Source of the DNA: Chara braunii
Lineage: Eukaryota; Streptophyta; Charophyceae; Charales; Characeae
Length of the DNA: 29,012 nucleotides
Assembly: GCA_003427395.1 (NCBI GenBank)
Contig: BFEA01000227.1
Location: 2,239,311 to 2,268,322 of the forward strand
Reading direction: 5' to 3'
Shown here: positions 1 through 10,772 of the stretch, in pieces
Numbering within the stretch: position 1 is the first letter of the stretch
How the letters are laid out: every line of letters starts with the position of its first letter
Notes under the pieces: model-generated
What the model was told of the DNA's origin: nothing
Databases searched by the model: none
What the model saw: only the letters and a program-made list of their open reading frames with translations
Program-made: the position numbers and the translations under genes

Positions 1-2368
1 GCCCCCGCCGGCTGTTGGCCCGACCTCCGGCCCCACACTTAAGGCCACCCCGGTCCCACCAGTGGTGGGTGTGGCCCCGGGGGGGGTCCGGGTTGGGGCA
101 CAAAACCCCATTTTTGGGGTTTAGCCCATCCAGTGCAGGCTGTCGCTGCGCACTCCTTTTTCTTTTTTTTTCTTTTTTTTTTTTCTTTTTTCGGGGGTGT
201 GTGTGTGTCCGGAGCCGGGGCCGGGGGTGCCCACCCCCGCACACCCGGACCCCCGCCGGGGCCCCTGGGCCGGGGCTCCACAACGCTGCCCATAACCTTA
301 CGATAGCTTAGGCCTAGTTAATAGATTTAAACCACCAGACTCACCAGTACATGGGCACCTGGGCCGCGGGTCTGACACCTCAAATTCTGGAGGTGTGAAG
401 CGAAAACGGGGCCGCCGATCGAATTTATCAACGGCGGGCCCAGCGTTTGATGTTTCGGGCTCGTTTTCTTGTGGCGACAAGTTTCCGACTGCAAGGCTGG
501 GGCCGTGTACTCGTGGTTTAAGGTTGGTCCCCTTAATAGAGTAGTTGCTGTAGCCCTAGACCCTAGCCTTAGATTCTAGTGTTTGAGCCTAGATCCCCTT
601 GGTGTGTGGATGGGCTCTTGTTTGTCCGGGGTAGGTAAGCGAGGTAAAAATATGGCTGAGACTTTGAGATAAGTCCTTACCTGACCAGGACTGACGCGAC
701 ACCCCACAACTCGTCACACATGTGAGAGAGGAGGAGGGACCAGACACAAACGAAAGGTCCCTCCTTTGTACACGCACATGGGGAGATACCGGATGAGAGA
801 TGGGGGGAGACGAGAGACAAAGATGGAGGCGAGAGGGAAGACCAAGATCGCAATAGCGAAGTCCAAAAATAGTCCCTTGCCAATGTCCAATCGATGTCTT
901 TTCGAATCAGATCCTGGGCGCTCTGCCCACAGTAACCTCTGCTTGTACCCTCCGCTTGTAACCTCTCACACTCTCTCTCGTATCTGATGATGATGATGAA
1001 GAAGGAAGGAGGAGGAAGGAGGGAGACAAGAGGGAGGCCGGCGAAGAAGAAGAAGATGTTGTCTTCGTTGCGGTTTCACCTGCAGGTGCTACCGTAGAAC
1101 TGACCGTCGTCCTGTTGTCGCCGTGTGCAGATCGCGGGCGCACAGGGAGCCCAAGCTATGGCGCCAGGTAAGTCCCCTAACGCAGGTACGGCATCCACCC
1201 CTCTGCCTTCCGGTGTTCAGCCTCCAACACGTCCACACCACCCACCCACTGGTTGGGGATGGTCGTACGCACCTTCCGTAGGAGCCCCTTTGCTAAACCA
1301 GTACCCGATTGTGAGATGGAGGCACGTGTCTCTATCGGCATCGATATCATAATGGCGGACATCGTGGTTCGTGACCCCATGCGTAAGACCGAAGTTCCTG
1401 CCGTAGTCCTTCCAGTGCCGGTGTCGCATCTCGTAGAAGATGAAGCAGTGAACCAGAACATGCTCCCTTAACGCCATGTCAACCTCCATATCCGCCGCAA
1501 ACCAGCAACGAAGACTACAAAGGTAATCCCCCCTTCGAGCACCCCTTTCCAACGCGCCCCTTCTAGACAATATCCCCCCTCCAACCCTTCACTCCCCCCA
1601 CCGTGCACACCGCACTTCAAGATTTTGTTCCACCCTTCGGAGTCGATGCCCGCATCTCGCATAACAGATGATCCCGACCGCCGAACACCCGCACGCAGCA
1701 AGGTGGTAATGATAGTGGTGTCACTGCTGCCGGTCGGCGTCGTCCGCGTCTTTATACGTGAGAACCGCCGGAATTTCGTCATCCACGTCTGCCAATGCCG
1801 CCGTATGCGCCATACGATGGCCTAGTCCCATCGAAGGATGACTGCATCACATCCCTTGCGCAGGGCCGTACCTACCATGTCAGCGAAGAATAATAAAACA
1901 GGAGGCGGGCCTGAAAAACTGGCACAGACAATGTGCGAGGGGAGCTCGTGGCCCGTGGCGGGGGGTCGAGGGTGGGGCGAGGGGTGGTTCGTGGAAGTTG
2001 GAGGGTTGTAGGGGGGGGGTTGGGAGTGCAATTGTGGGGTTCGAGGGTGGGGAGCAAAGGTTGTGATCTTCAAGGGGGTTGTGCTGGGCCCTCATCTCTT
2101 CCGCACTCCGCGGGGCAATTGCAATCAACTATGAAACACCGCAAAAGCTATCTTCAGCAATGCATCGCACAACATGCGTCGGCCCGCGTCAAGCACTTTG
2201 CACTGTTTTTCTTGCGTCCTCGCCTCCCTTTTCGTGATGTTACATTGTCATTGCAGCACCGTGACTTCACATTGACGCTGGCTAGCACAATCCATAGAAT
2301 CCGCCACGACCGTTCAATGTGTCTTTATTACGTCCATCACAACATCGAAGGTCAGTTGTCGTGCATTC
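1..2368. other. GC-rich region without a supported gene
   Basis: This stretch holds pyrimidine- and purine-rich blocks (T-rich at about 150-190, a GAT/GAAG-rich block near 985-1060, G-runs near 1950-2050) and only short overlapping open frames. None shows a recognisable domain or consistent amino-acid texture. It lies just downstream of the minus-strand SANT-type relic at 2369-3716, so part of it may be the 3' portion of the same element. I saw no tRNA or rRNA signature. Confidence 0.4.
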
Positions 2369-3716
2369 TTACGCTTCCCCGTAGGTGTGCCCCCCGAAGA
2401 CCTGTTGCCATACCCATCCCCCGCTTCCATGTTTTCGCTCGCGGACGTCTCCCCAACAACTGTCAGACCTCTTGCTCTCCGTCATTCGATTGTTGGGAAG
2501 GTTGTCCACCGGTCTCATGCAGATTTGGCAGGTGTCCTGATTGTTCCCTGTTGTGGCGTGAATAACGTTGTACAGATGTCGATCCATCATGAACTTAAAC
2601 CTCAGTTCTTTCTGTTTCTTTAATGTCAACAAGAAAAAAGACTGCAGGCCAAAGTCTTTTTCCCTATCCCAAATTTTTATGTACCACCCGAAGATGTTCT
2701 CCCACCTTTTCATGCACGAATCTCCATCTCTATCCGTAACCCCCTGCTGGGCCATCCGCTTCGCTATCTCGTTCCATTTCCACGTCTTAGTCTTCATTCG
2801 TGAGAAGTTGCTGCCCTAGCTTGCCATATAATCGTCCAGGTCCCTTTTGCAGTGGACGAGGACGACCAAATCGTCGAAATCCCAGCTATGCCATGTGCTC
2901 CCTCCCCACATTGTCAGTTTACACTCCTCCTCCGTCTCTCGCCTTTGACTTCCTGTGACTCCTACTTGTCTTCTTCTTCCTGGTCTTTGGTGTAACTTCC
3001 TTCACCACACCCTTGTCATCCTCCTCGCTTTCTTCGTCGCCGTCCATACACTCCCCTTCCGAGTCTGCCACATCCTTCGCCTGCGCGTTGTCATCACCTC
3101 CGTCGTCGGGTTTAACATCGGTACGCATCCTAGAGTACCGCGCTATGATCCTCCCTATCCCCTAGGGGGACTCCGCCTCAGTCGCCATCGTCACTCTTCC
3201 TGGAGGAGTGGTGTAAGGAATCCTCGAGCGGACCGGAGTTAAGGGTGACGGTGGTCGGCTATGGCTGCCCCTGCATGCAGACGATGACCTCGGCGGTCGG
3301 TTTGTCCTAGGTCCGTCTTCTCGGGCTTCTTGCATTGTCACGGACTCCCCGCCCTGCGACCGACTGCTGTGCTCGACGAGAATGGTTCTCGAGGCATCCA
3401 TTGTGCATGTCAGTGACAAATGCAGTTGCAGAGGATCAGAACCCCCCTGGCGCGTTCCCGTCAAAAGGGAGGACATCGGACCCAGTACCACGGTGATCCA
3501 ATCTACCCCCACAGTCGTAGGAGGTCTATGTCGATCCCCACGTGAGATGGAGGGTTCAAGTTGAAGGAGGCGGAATCCATTCCTCATCATCTGGCAAAGA
3601 CTGCATGTATGGAGGCAGATGGGCGTACAATGTGCGATCGAGTCGGTGACACATTCCATCGGGAACCCTGGTGTGCACCCACCCCCCCCCCAATCCCACA
3701 CATATGCCTCGCACAT
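2369..3716 (-). pseudogene. SANT/trihelix-like DNA-binding protein relic (copy 1)
   Basis: Reading the minus strand from 3716 gives one long frame broken by a TAG at 3162-3164. The N-terminal part is low-complexity, followed by an acidic stretch (EESEEDD) and a basic nuclear-localisation-like run (KTRKKKTSRSHRKSK, about 2960-3010). After a frameshift near 2930-2950 comes a SANT/Myb-like trihelix domain with tryptophans at its helices: TWHSWDFDDLVVLVHCKRDL, a TAG at 2816-2818, then KTWKWNEIAKRM, then CMKRWENIFGWYIKIWDRE, then FKFMMDRHLY. A further frameshift near 2540 follows; the reading LPNLHETGG lies in the alternative frame. Such domains bind DNA and occur in plant trihelix factors and in accessory proteins of DNA transposons. 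The style matches a family I recall as very expanded in Chara. Two stops and two shifts make it non-functional. Which transposon or gene family it came from is not settled. Confidence 0.7.
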
Positions 3717-4281
3717 AGATGATTATTGCCTATCCCCTTCCTCAACCTGGCTCCTCTGCCATCCTTCTCCGTTGCCTTCTTTCACGGAGGAGCCCTGCTG
3801 TGCCTCAACAACTGCCACAGTTGCAGCATAGTAATGACGATCACCAAAGCCACAAGGACGATTGCCAGCAGATCAGTCCTCTTGAGAAGGTCTGCCATGC
3901 GCACATATGAGGTGAGATGAAGACAAGTACATCACGACACAGTGGTGAAAACGGCAAGGCGTCTGGGGACATACGGGGCCATTTACATGGATCGCCCAAC
4001 GCTGAGGGAGCATTGTGTCTTGCTCTCCCATTCTGACAATGCCATGAGCTGGCCGTTGGCAGGGACGGCGCTGCCCAACTGCAGTTTTNAAATTCGAACC
4101 ACCGCCAACGGCCATCAGGCCCCCGCCGCTTCCAGAACAACTCGAACCTTCGTATCCTGCCAATGGCTACCATGGCCTCGCAACGGCACTAGAGACAGCG
4201 GTACCAGGTCTAGTGGGTGGCACTGTCCCGGGCGAAGGGCCGGACACAAACGCATTGGACCAGGAACAACCGTGCTTCGCC
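3717..4281. other. Interval upstream of SANT relic 1; one weak minus-strand ORF
   Basis: No convincing gene. On the minus strand a 38-codon frame starts at an ATG at 3896-3898 and stops at 3782-3784. Its product is short and mostly hydrophobic (LLAIVLVALVIVITMLQLWQ), like a membrane segment. The frame stays open past the TGA with basic residues, which hints at a broken N-terminus of a larger protein. Position 4089 is an undetermined base (n). Confidence 0.2.
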
Positions 4282-4307
4282 AAAAAAAAAAAAAAAAAAA
4301 AAAAAAA
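4282..4307. repeat. A26 homopolymer
   Basis: A run of 26 A residues preceded by CGCC and followed by CGGCC. It could be a retroposition tail or a simple homopolymer; no target-site duplication was found around it. Confidence 0.9.
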
Positions 4308-4489
4308 CGGCCACCTCTGTGAATAACGCGCTCCGTACGGTCCCACCCTCATAGACAACGTGAATAAGTCTCTACCATTCGACCCGATTTTGGAGCTACC
4401 AGTAGCAGCGGTAACTACGGGATGATGAGCAGAAAAGAGAAAGAGTAATCAACAGTAAGACAGACTGACAAGTAAGAGCAGATATTGAC

Positions 4490-6190
4490 ACTCACCGAGG
4501 ATTGACTGTTGCGTCGCCCGCCAGGCCCGCCTCAGTCTCACAAGCAGGTGAGGCTTGGGGAAGAGGGCCTTGCGTCCAAAAAGGGGAGGCTCCAGATTGA
4601 AAACCCTCTATCCCTGTCGCAGGGCTATTTTTGCAGAACTGCTCGTTAGAGGGCCCATAAATAAAAACATACGGGCCATCTGGGCCCTCACCAGCGCTGA
4701 GACCAATGGAGCAGTGAGGAAAAGGAGGGGCCAAGGCGGAGGCTGGAGCCCCAGCCAAAAGAAGAGCGTTGGGATGCTGGTTCGAAAAGCAGCGAGGTAC
4801 AGCAAAGGAAGCCGGTATTTCAACCGGTGTAGTCGAACAATTAAGTGCCTTTTCTCTAAACGGATTTTCGGCGCTACCGCTCCGAACGCTTGGATCTTCG
4901 GACCTGCAACGACAGAGAAACGGTGTGAGACTTTCCATTTTCGTTCGCGTTTACAGTGCGAAAATCCGGGGAAGTAAAGGAAGTATATCGACATCAGGTA
5001 TTCCGTTCATCCATAGTTGAATTTTCACCTTTTTACCTCGTGGAGCCATCGACATTTGTCTTCCTAAAAGTTACCTTAGCAAGTACCCAAGCTCCACAAG
5101 AATCCAGGTATGAGTCAGGGTAAGATCTACGGCAAAACGGGCTAAGAACAGAAAGAAAGCTTAGAATTATGAGCGAACCAACTAAGGAACCTTTATGTCG
5201 GGATCAGCTGAATAGGAAAGATTACCTTTAAACTCAACCAACTTAAAAAAAAAAAAAAAAAAGGGAAGGAGAAAGGGAAAAGGTAAGAAGGGGCATCGAG
5301 AAAGGGAAGGACCACTAGAGCGGGCAGTAAACGAGAACCAGGGACCGGCAGCAGTCTCGCTTTAGCAGGCAGGTGGAGTCAAGGGAGCGAGGAAGGCAAG
5401 AAGGGCTAAGCCAGTGCTACGAAAGGGAAGAGCACGTTTTACACTCCGTTAGAACTTAGCCGCCTCTTAGAAATCGCTCTACTTGATCTTTGCTACCTAG
5501 TACAGTTGGCCGGAAGCTTGTTCCCTCAGAAAAGACAAGGAGCGTCCGACCCGAAGAAAGATATGTAGGGAAAAAAAAAAAAAAAAAAAAGGAAGAAAGA
5601 AGGGAAAAAGAAGAAAGGGGAAGAGGAAGAAAGAACTTACGGCTCTAAGATCAGACGCTTCGCGTCTGAATCCCACGAAGGCGCGAAAGCTTGTAAGAAT
5701 TTGACTGTCTTTGCGGATACTGCTAAATACATCAAAAGACTTCAGGCTCACTAGCTAAAGAAAGATTAATCACTACAATGATACTTTTTTCTATTTTTTC
5801 AAGCAACGAAGGAAGTGTTGGCGAGCCTCTGCCGCATTGATTTTGACAAAATCGGCGATTTGGGTAATTAACGATAAATGGTCTTTGTTTTGATACAAAC
5901 AAAAAGAAGATGGCTATGTTAGAAGATGCAAAATTAATTGGAGCGGGTTGTGCAACAATCGCATTAGTAGGAGCCGCTGTAGGTATTGAATTAAGTCGTT
6001 TGGCAGATACTTTGCGGGTTGTATAAGAAGACCGCGTCAAAGATCGAAGAATATGTTCTCCGTAACGACTGATTCACAATTTCTTTTTAACTTTCAAAAG
6101 TTGTTAATCGAACCTCCTGGTTAGTCACCTTTCATACGGCTCTCCAACTCAACTTACGATTAGGATAGATAGATATTTCGGGATATAGGC
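4490..6190. other. Putative nuclear insertion of mitochondrial DNA (NUMT-like)
   Basis: The base texture changes here to that of plant mitochondrial intergenic DNA: many AAGG/GAAAG-type purine tracts, scattered short open frames, and a fragment that translates like the start of mitochondrial ATP synthase subunit 9 at 5916. A-runs of 18 (5245-5262) and 20 (5571-5590) interrupt it. The boundaries are approximate, set where the texture changes. Only the atp9-like piece gives specific support. The rest is judged by eye and could instead be a mobile-element internal region. No rRNA or tRNA gene was recognised within it. Confidence 0.45.
5916..6026 (+). pseudogene. atp9: Truncated, chimeric atp9-like (ATP synthase subunit c) fragment
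   Basis: The frame MLEDAKLIGAGCATIALVGA, continuing AAVGI, matches the first 20-25 residues of plant mitochondrial ATP synthase subunit 9, including the glycine/alanine-rich first membrane helix. After residue 24 the similarity stops and the frame runs on for 12 unrelated residues (ELSRLADTLRVV) to a TAA at 6024-6026. The second helix and the proton-binding acidic residue of the family are missing; subunit 9 is normally about 74 residues, against 36 here. An upstream in-frame ATG at 5910 would add two residues. Non-consensus residues (Asp for Gly, Cys for Ala) suggest drift. I read it as a mitochondrial DNA fragment transferred to the nucleus and joined to other mitochondrial-type sequence. 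It cannot make a working c subunit. Confidence 0.55.

Positions 6191-6194
<4 letters not shown>

Positions 6195-6236
<42 letters not shown>
6195..6236. repeat. A42 homopolymer
   Basis: A run of 42 A residues following GGCCTTT and followed by CGGGCCCAG. It marks the end of the mitochondrion-like stretch and the start of a differently composed region. It may be a retroposition tail or an expanded homopolymer; run length in the assembly is uncertain. Confidence 0.9.
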
Positions 6237-6237
<1 letters not shown>

Positions 6238-6425
6238 GGGCCCAGTGCCCAAGGCTGATATTATCAATAAGATAATTGAGGCCGGGGTCCTCACAGTCTA
6301 CTCGGAGTAACCGAACCCAGCTTGCTGAGAACCGGGCTCAACATCCCACCCTTGAAACTTATGATTATGATGATAGTTAATGCTGATAGAATTACTGCTA
6401 AAGATGATTAGTATATCAGCCCTTC

Positions 6426-7122
6426 TAACCTCCTACTCTTGGATCAACTCCTAACCCCCCTGTATCAGGACATTGTACTCAGAGACAATTCCAGCCTAAC
6501 CGATCTCCTCCATAGCTGTTCTGTTCTCACCGCATAGCAGCCCCCCCCGTTCGCCACTGGATTGCCTTCCTCCCTCGGCAAACCCCAGATCTCTCTACAA
6601 GGCCTCATGCCCCCGCCAATTGCAGGTTACAGGGCGACGCCCCAGCTCCGCCCAGCGTCGTTCTGACATCAGCAAACCAGGGGCACAGAACATAACAACT
6701 CAGCTGACATCCGTCATGGTTCGACCATCTCTCAATTCTATGTCCCAGATGCGAAAGAAGGCTAGATGTTGTCCAAAGCCAGAACACCAGAATGCCTAAT
6801 ATAACCTACAACACTTCTGACCTCCTAATCCTGATACCTTTCTAACCCTCTCTATACCAAGATATTACATCTTAGAGATAATACCCTCCTAACCAAAATT
6901 CTGCCATAACTGACCTGTTCTCGCCACCTAGACTATCCCTGCCCCCCTAGGTTGTCAAGGCAGCTCCCCCTGTTCTCCACTAGATTGCTTTCCTCCCTCA
7001 GCAAATCCCCAGATATCTCTACAAGGCCTCACGCTCCTACCAAATGCAGGTTACAGGGCGACACCCCAGCTCCGACCAGCGTCATTCCGGTATAGGCAAA
7101 CAAGAGAACAGAACAAATCGAC
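6426..7122. repeat. Diverged direct duplication, period about 390-425 bp
   Basis: The segment from about 6426 to 6703 recurs from about 6818 to 7122. Shared landmarks are ACCTCCTA at 6428 and 6820, the TTGCcTTCCTCCCTC block near 6565 and 6986, and TGCAGGTTACAGGGCGAC at 6621 and 7045. The offset grows from about 392 to 424, so indels have accumulated. It lies directly upstream of the Ty3/Gypsy relic and may be duplicated leader sequence of that element. No convincing coding frame was seen in either copy. Confidence 0.75.
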
Positions 7123-7173
7123 ACAGCAGAAATCGATCTAGATTCGATCCTCCCTGAGATCCAATATCCTAAA

Positions 7174-7830
7174 TAAAGAAATGACTCAGAAGCCACCAAG
7201 AAAATCAGAAACCATGACGAGACTGTGATTTCTGATGTAGGGGCAGATATGATACTTCTTTCACGAAGAACGATGGAAGCATGTAATTTATCTATTGATA
7301 GACCTGCACAAAATGTACTGAGTAATATTGCAAGAGAGCTGTTCGTGGCTGAATTTATTGATAATTTGCCTATCAGGGTTGGGACAATGACTGTGGAGTT
7401 ACTGGGTTTTGTAGTGTCGGATCTGGATCATGACTGTATCTAGGGAACTTTATTCTTGCATAGGATGAAGGCAGTCCAATTTTTCAGTCATAAGGGGTCA
7501 TCTTGGATCAGTCTACAGGATCCCGAGACTGCTCAAAAGCAGACCTTTATGGTCAGTACGAAAAATGATTTCAAGCATCAACTATCTGCTAACTCGATCA
7601 GGAGGGAAGAACTTGCTGAAAGGGTTAGGAGACCAAAGGAGGAAGGAAAACGAGAAGCAAAAGAAGAGATTTCAGTGAGAATCAATCAGGTTTCGAAAAT
7701 GATAAAAACCCTTGGTAAAATCGAGGATGAGGACGGACAAATTGAAGCCTTCAAGAAAGCTGTAGAGACTGCTAAGGGAGGAACAATGGAATTGAGATTT
7801 GCATCGACTCACCCTCTTTTAGGAAAATAG
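7174..7830 (+). pseudogene. Retropepsin-like aspartic protease and linker of Ty3/Gypsy element
   Basis: The frame beginning after a TAA at 7174-7176 contains VISDVGADMILLSRR at 7225, the retropepsin active-site region, followed by a core ending DLDHDCI. The usual active-site sequence is D-[S/T]-G-A; here it is D-V-G-A (7234-7245), which removes the conserved hydroxyl residue. A TAG at 7441-7443 sits in frame. The same frame then resumes with GTLFLHRMKAVQFF and SLQDPETAQ, the expected continuation, and a highly charged linker up to a TAG at 7828-7830. In the family this enzyme cleaves the Gag-Pol polyprotein. The substituted active site and the stops mean it is dead. An ATG at 7181 in another frame gives only a short peptide. 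Confidence 0.7.
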
Positions 7831-7840
7831 TCACTGGGTC

Positions 7841-8870
7841 AAAAAAAAAATACAAGCCCAAGGAGGTGAAGAAAAACCCAGTGGCAGTCCTAATAGAGAA
7901 AAATTATGATGAAGCATTGAAAAAGGAGAGAAAAATTATAAGAGCATTGAAGGAATCAGCAAAACTGGAGAATAGGGTCACGAAAGAGAGGTTTGACACA
8001 ATGAAGATAGGCTCGGATCAGTTTATCCTGCCTAAAGAGAAAGAATATATCTTCAGGATGTGTCAGAAATTCTCTGGTGCTTTCTCCTTTAATGATGAAG
8101 AGAGAGGGCGATTGGATGTGGACATGATCAAAATGACCAAAATTTGGACAGTTGATCATGTTCCATGGAATGATAGACCAACCAAGTATGCCTTGAAGGA
8201 GGAGGCAAAAATTGGGAAGTATCTTGACAAAAAGAGTGCATTTAATGTTGCTGAACCTACTGATGGACCGTATGTTAACCACTGGTTTTGTTTTTGGAAA
8301 CCAGGGGGTGGGCTAAGATGGATACAGAATCTTCAGAAGCTCAATTCTGTGACGGTACGTGATACAGGTAGTCTTCCTAATGCTGATCTCCTCGCTGAGT
8401 CATTTGCTGGTCGATGTATTTATTCCCTAGTTGATCTGTGTTTTGGCTATGATCAGTTCCCTATTGATCCCACTAGTCGACCTATGACTGCCATGCACAC
8501 GCCGATGGGACTTGTTCAGATGTGTGTGGTACCTCAGGGCTGGACTAACGGAGTGGTTGTGGTTCAAAGGGATATGATCAAAGTCATGCATGACATTTCT
8601 CCTGAAATAACCAGTCCTTACATTGATGATAATCCTGCTAAAGGACCTTTGGTAAGAGATGAGACTTTGGTCGCAGGGGGAGTCATAAAGTTTGTCTGGG
8701 AACATGTTGAAGGAGTAAAGACGGTCCTAGAGAGACTTCAGAAGTATAATCCGACTGCCAGTGGACCAAAGTCCCTTCTCTTCCAACCAGAAGTGATAAT
8801 CCTGGGCTTCAAATGTTTCTCCAAGGGTAGGAGTCCAGATCCCAAGAAGATAGACAAAATCTTGAACTGA
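7841..8870 (+). pseudogene. Reverse transcriptase of Ty3/Gypsy element
   Basis: A frame open from the A10 run (7841-7850), reading KYKPKEVKKNPVAV and on for about 340 codons. RT landmarks in order, counting from the GTG at 7866: HVPWNDRP near residue 98, WFCFWKPGGGLRWIQNLQKL near 140-158, the first catalytic Asp in LVDLCFGYDQFPI near 190, VPQGWTN near 222, and the catalytic YIDD at 252-255. It ends at KIDKILN followed by TGA (8868-8870), where Gypsy RTs usually have Trp, so a TGG to TGA change is the simplest reading. Only a few more matching residues follow. The HVPW region and the overall order recall a Gypsy lineage I know best from fungal genomes. RT copies element RNA into DNA. The catalytic residues are intact but the polyprotein is not. 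Confidence 0.8.
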
Positions 8871-8897
8871 CCTCTGCCTCTCAAAAGAGTGACTGCT

Positions 8898-10772
8898 GAT
8901 AACGGTGGCTTACCACGAAACTGAGACCTCGATGGACACAGCGGACCTGTCAGGACAGAGACTCAGGCGGGGAAAGTGAGATGAGTGACGCGGATCGGGA
9001 GACGGACCTCAGGTCCTGGAACAGACCAGGCGAGATCGAGAGGCATCATCGACCCGCGAGGCCAGTGGAGGAGGGACCTGAGGCTAGCTCGAGGCAACTG
9101 ACACCCCGGGGTCGCGGGACGGGCGAGAAACCGAGCAAAGGGAAAAGACAGGTCTGAGAGAACGCGCGTTCAAGAGCGTGAACAGGACGAAACCCGAAAC
9201 AGGGAGGTTAAGGAAAGTGTAGTAGTACGGGCACATGCGTGGAATACTCGTCTGACACATGGCGCGCCCTGGGAGGAGCAAGGGGGCGGTCAACGAGAGG
9301 TGTGTGAGTGAGAGTGGGCAGTACATCCGACACACACGTGGCAGTTTGAGAGAGTGGAGAGGTCAACGAGGGGAGAGACAGGCAATCGCGGGGCGGTTAC
9401 GAGAGTGTGCGAGACGTGGCCTCGTGTGTGAGAAGAGAGTTAGCGGAAGGGGAGATTGTGTGCGAAGCGAAGTAGGACACGAGCTTGCAGAGTGCGGTTG
9501 ATGTCAACTGCTTCTCGCATGCTCGCGTAAAGTACCGGCACTTGTGTGTTAGTCGTTGTCCGCACGCTCACGTGACAAGATTACAACTGCTGCAATGACG
9601 ACAAGATAAGGGAGAAGGGAGAACCTTTCGGAACAACGTGAGAAGAGTCCATTAAGGGAGGCTGGTCTGCAGGGTGTGGAGAAGGTTACTACTCGATCCG
9701 CTTGTCGTGCACTGAGCGTGGTCACTCCCTGTCATAGATACTGATCAACAACTTTTCACTAGCGCGTGGGCCATAATTACCCGCTAATTAGTGTGTGACA
9801 AGTGAGAAGCCGAGTTGGTGCCTGCGTGAGCAGAGGGAGACTCGACTCATCCACTATGATTGGCGTATATGTGATATGTTTGGTCATGAGCCAGTTGCCG
9901 AGGGAGTCGTGTGGGAACTGACAAGAAAGAGGTTTGAGCAAGGGCTCGAGACTGTAGGTGACAAAACAAGTAGGATAAGTCAGGGAGGTCTGCGCATGTA
10001 AGCTCACCTTCACGTCAATGGGTCCAAGCAAATGGCAGCCCATGACTGAGTCAGGTGCTCAGTAAGATGAATGTTGAGGCTCTACACCAGAATAGATGTC
10101 TGAGTTATTAAGACGTGTGAGAGAGGATCGAGGGCATCGAGGTTAGCAAGAAGGGGGGAGGGACTCCTGCTTCGGAGTGAGGTTTCGCTTACCGGTTGGC
10201 ATATCCGCTCTGACGATCCCCTGTTTTCCATCACCCTCATGTGACTTCCAGCAGACAACGGAGACGGCAATCGAGGGTCGTTGAGACACCTTCCGTTATA
10301 ACTATCTTGGCCGAGCCTTCAGATAAGATGCTGGCTCTTGCAAAATATAATCCCTTTTGTTCCCACTAGTTTTAGTCCCCCACTTAGTTCGAATAATCAG
10401 TGCGACTGATTGTCATTGACGGATCACGTTGCACAGTGACAAAATAAAATTAAGTCCTCAGTAAACTGTATAAGCGGGCGAACAAGGGAGTAGCCCCAGT
10501 TTGTAACATTGTTTGAAATGAACTCGCCTCGGAGGGAATTTAACGTATGGGAGGTTGGGTTGAGATGTTAGTGAGGCTGGAGTTGGATATTCATGGTGTT
10601 TAACATGTTCAGGCGCAGTCTATTTGGGTGCGTTATTTGTATTGTGTGATTTATTTGATCTCATGGCAAGGTAAGAGACGTGCTGCCATTATGTTCGTGT
10701 GTTTAAATTCCATGAGAATGGAGATTACAAATGCAGGAAGGAATCAATTTTTTTTTCCTTTTCCTCTCATCT
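8898..10772. other. No supported gene; GA/GT-rich sequence
   Basis: Beyond the abrupt end of the Gypsy RT the sequence becomes rich in GAGAG and GTGTG motifs with only short open frames. A TATA-like TGTATAAG lies near 10468 in an AT-richer patch (10330-10480), which could be a promoter or LTR fragment. I found no matching second LTR and no tRNA-like sequence. Confidence 0.4.

Larger units (their letters stand above)
7174..8897 (+). mobile_element. Ty3/Gypsy-type LTR retrotransposon fragment (protease and RT only)
   Basis: An internal fragment of a Ty3/Gypsy polyprotein: retropepsin-like region, acidic linker, then reverse transcriptase. RNase H, integrase and a recognisable gag are absent, and no pair of LTRs was found. 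Homology ends abruptly at about 8897, just after the PLKRVTA residues where the RT connection should continue, so the 3' part was deleted or replaced. Coding breaks are TAG 7441-7443, TAG 7828-7830, a frameshift at the A10 run 7841-7850, and TGA 8868-8870. Confidence 0.8.

Noticed and set aside
1933-2565. Plus-strand 210-codon frame
   Set aside because: It starts in a Gly/Arg/Val low-complexity run from G-rich DNA, has no domain, and overlaps the minus-strand SANT relic, which has a recognisable fold.
5732-6040. Minus-strand 102-codon frame
   Set aside because: It is antisense to the atp9-like fragment and has no independent support.
7174-8897. LTR pair for the Gypsy fragment
   Set aside because: The 6426-7122 duplication lies wholly upstream and no matching sequence was found downstream of the RT.
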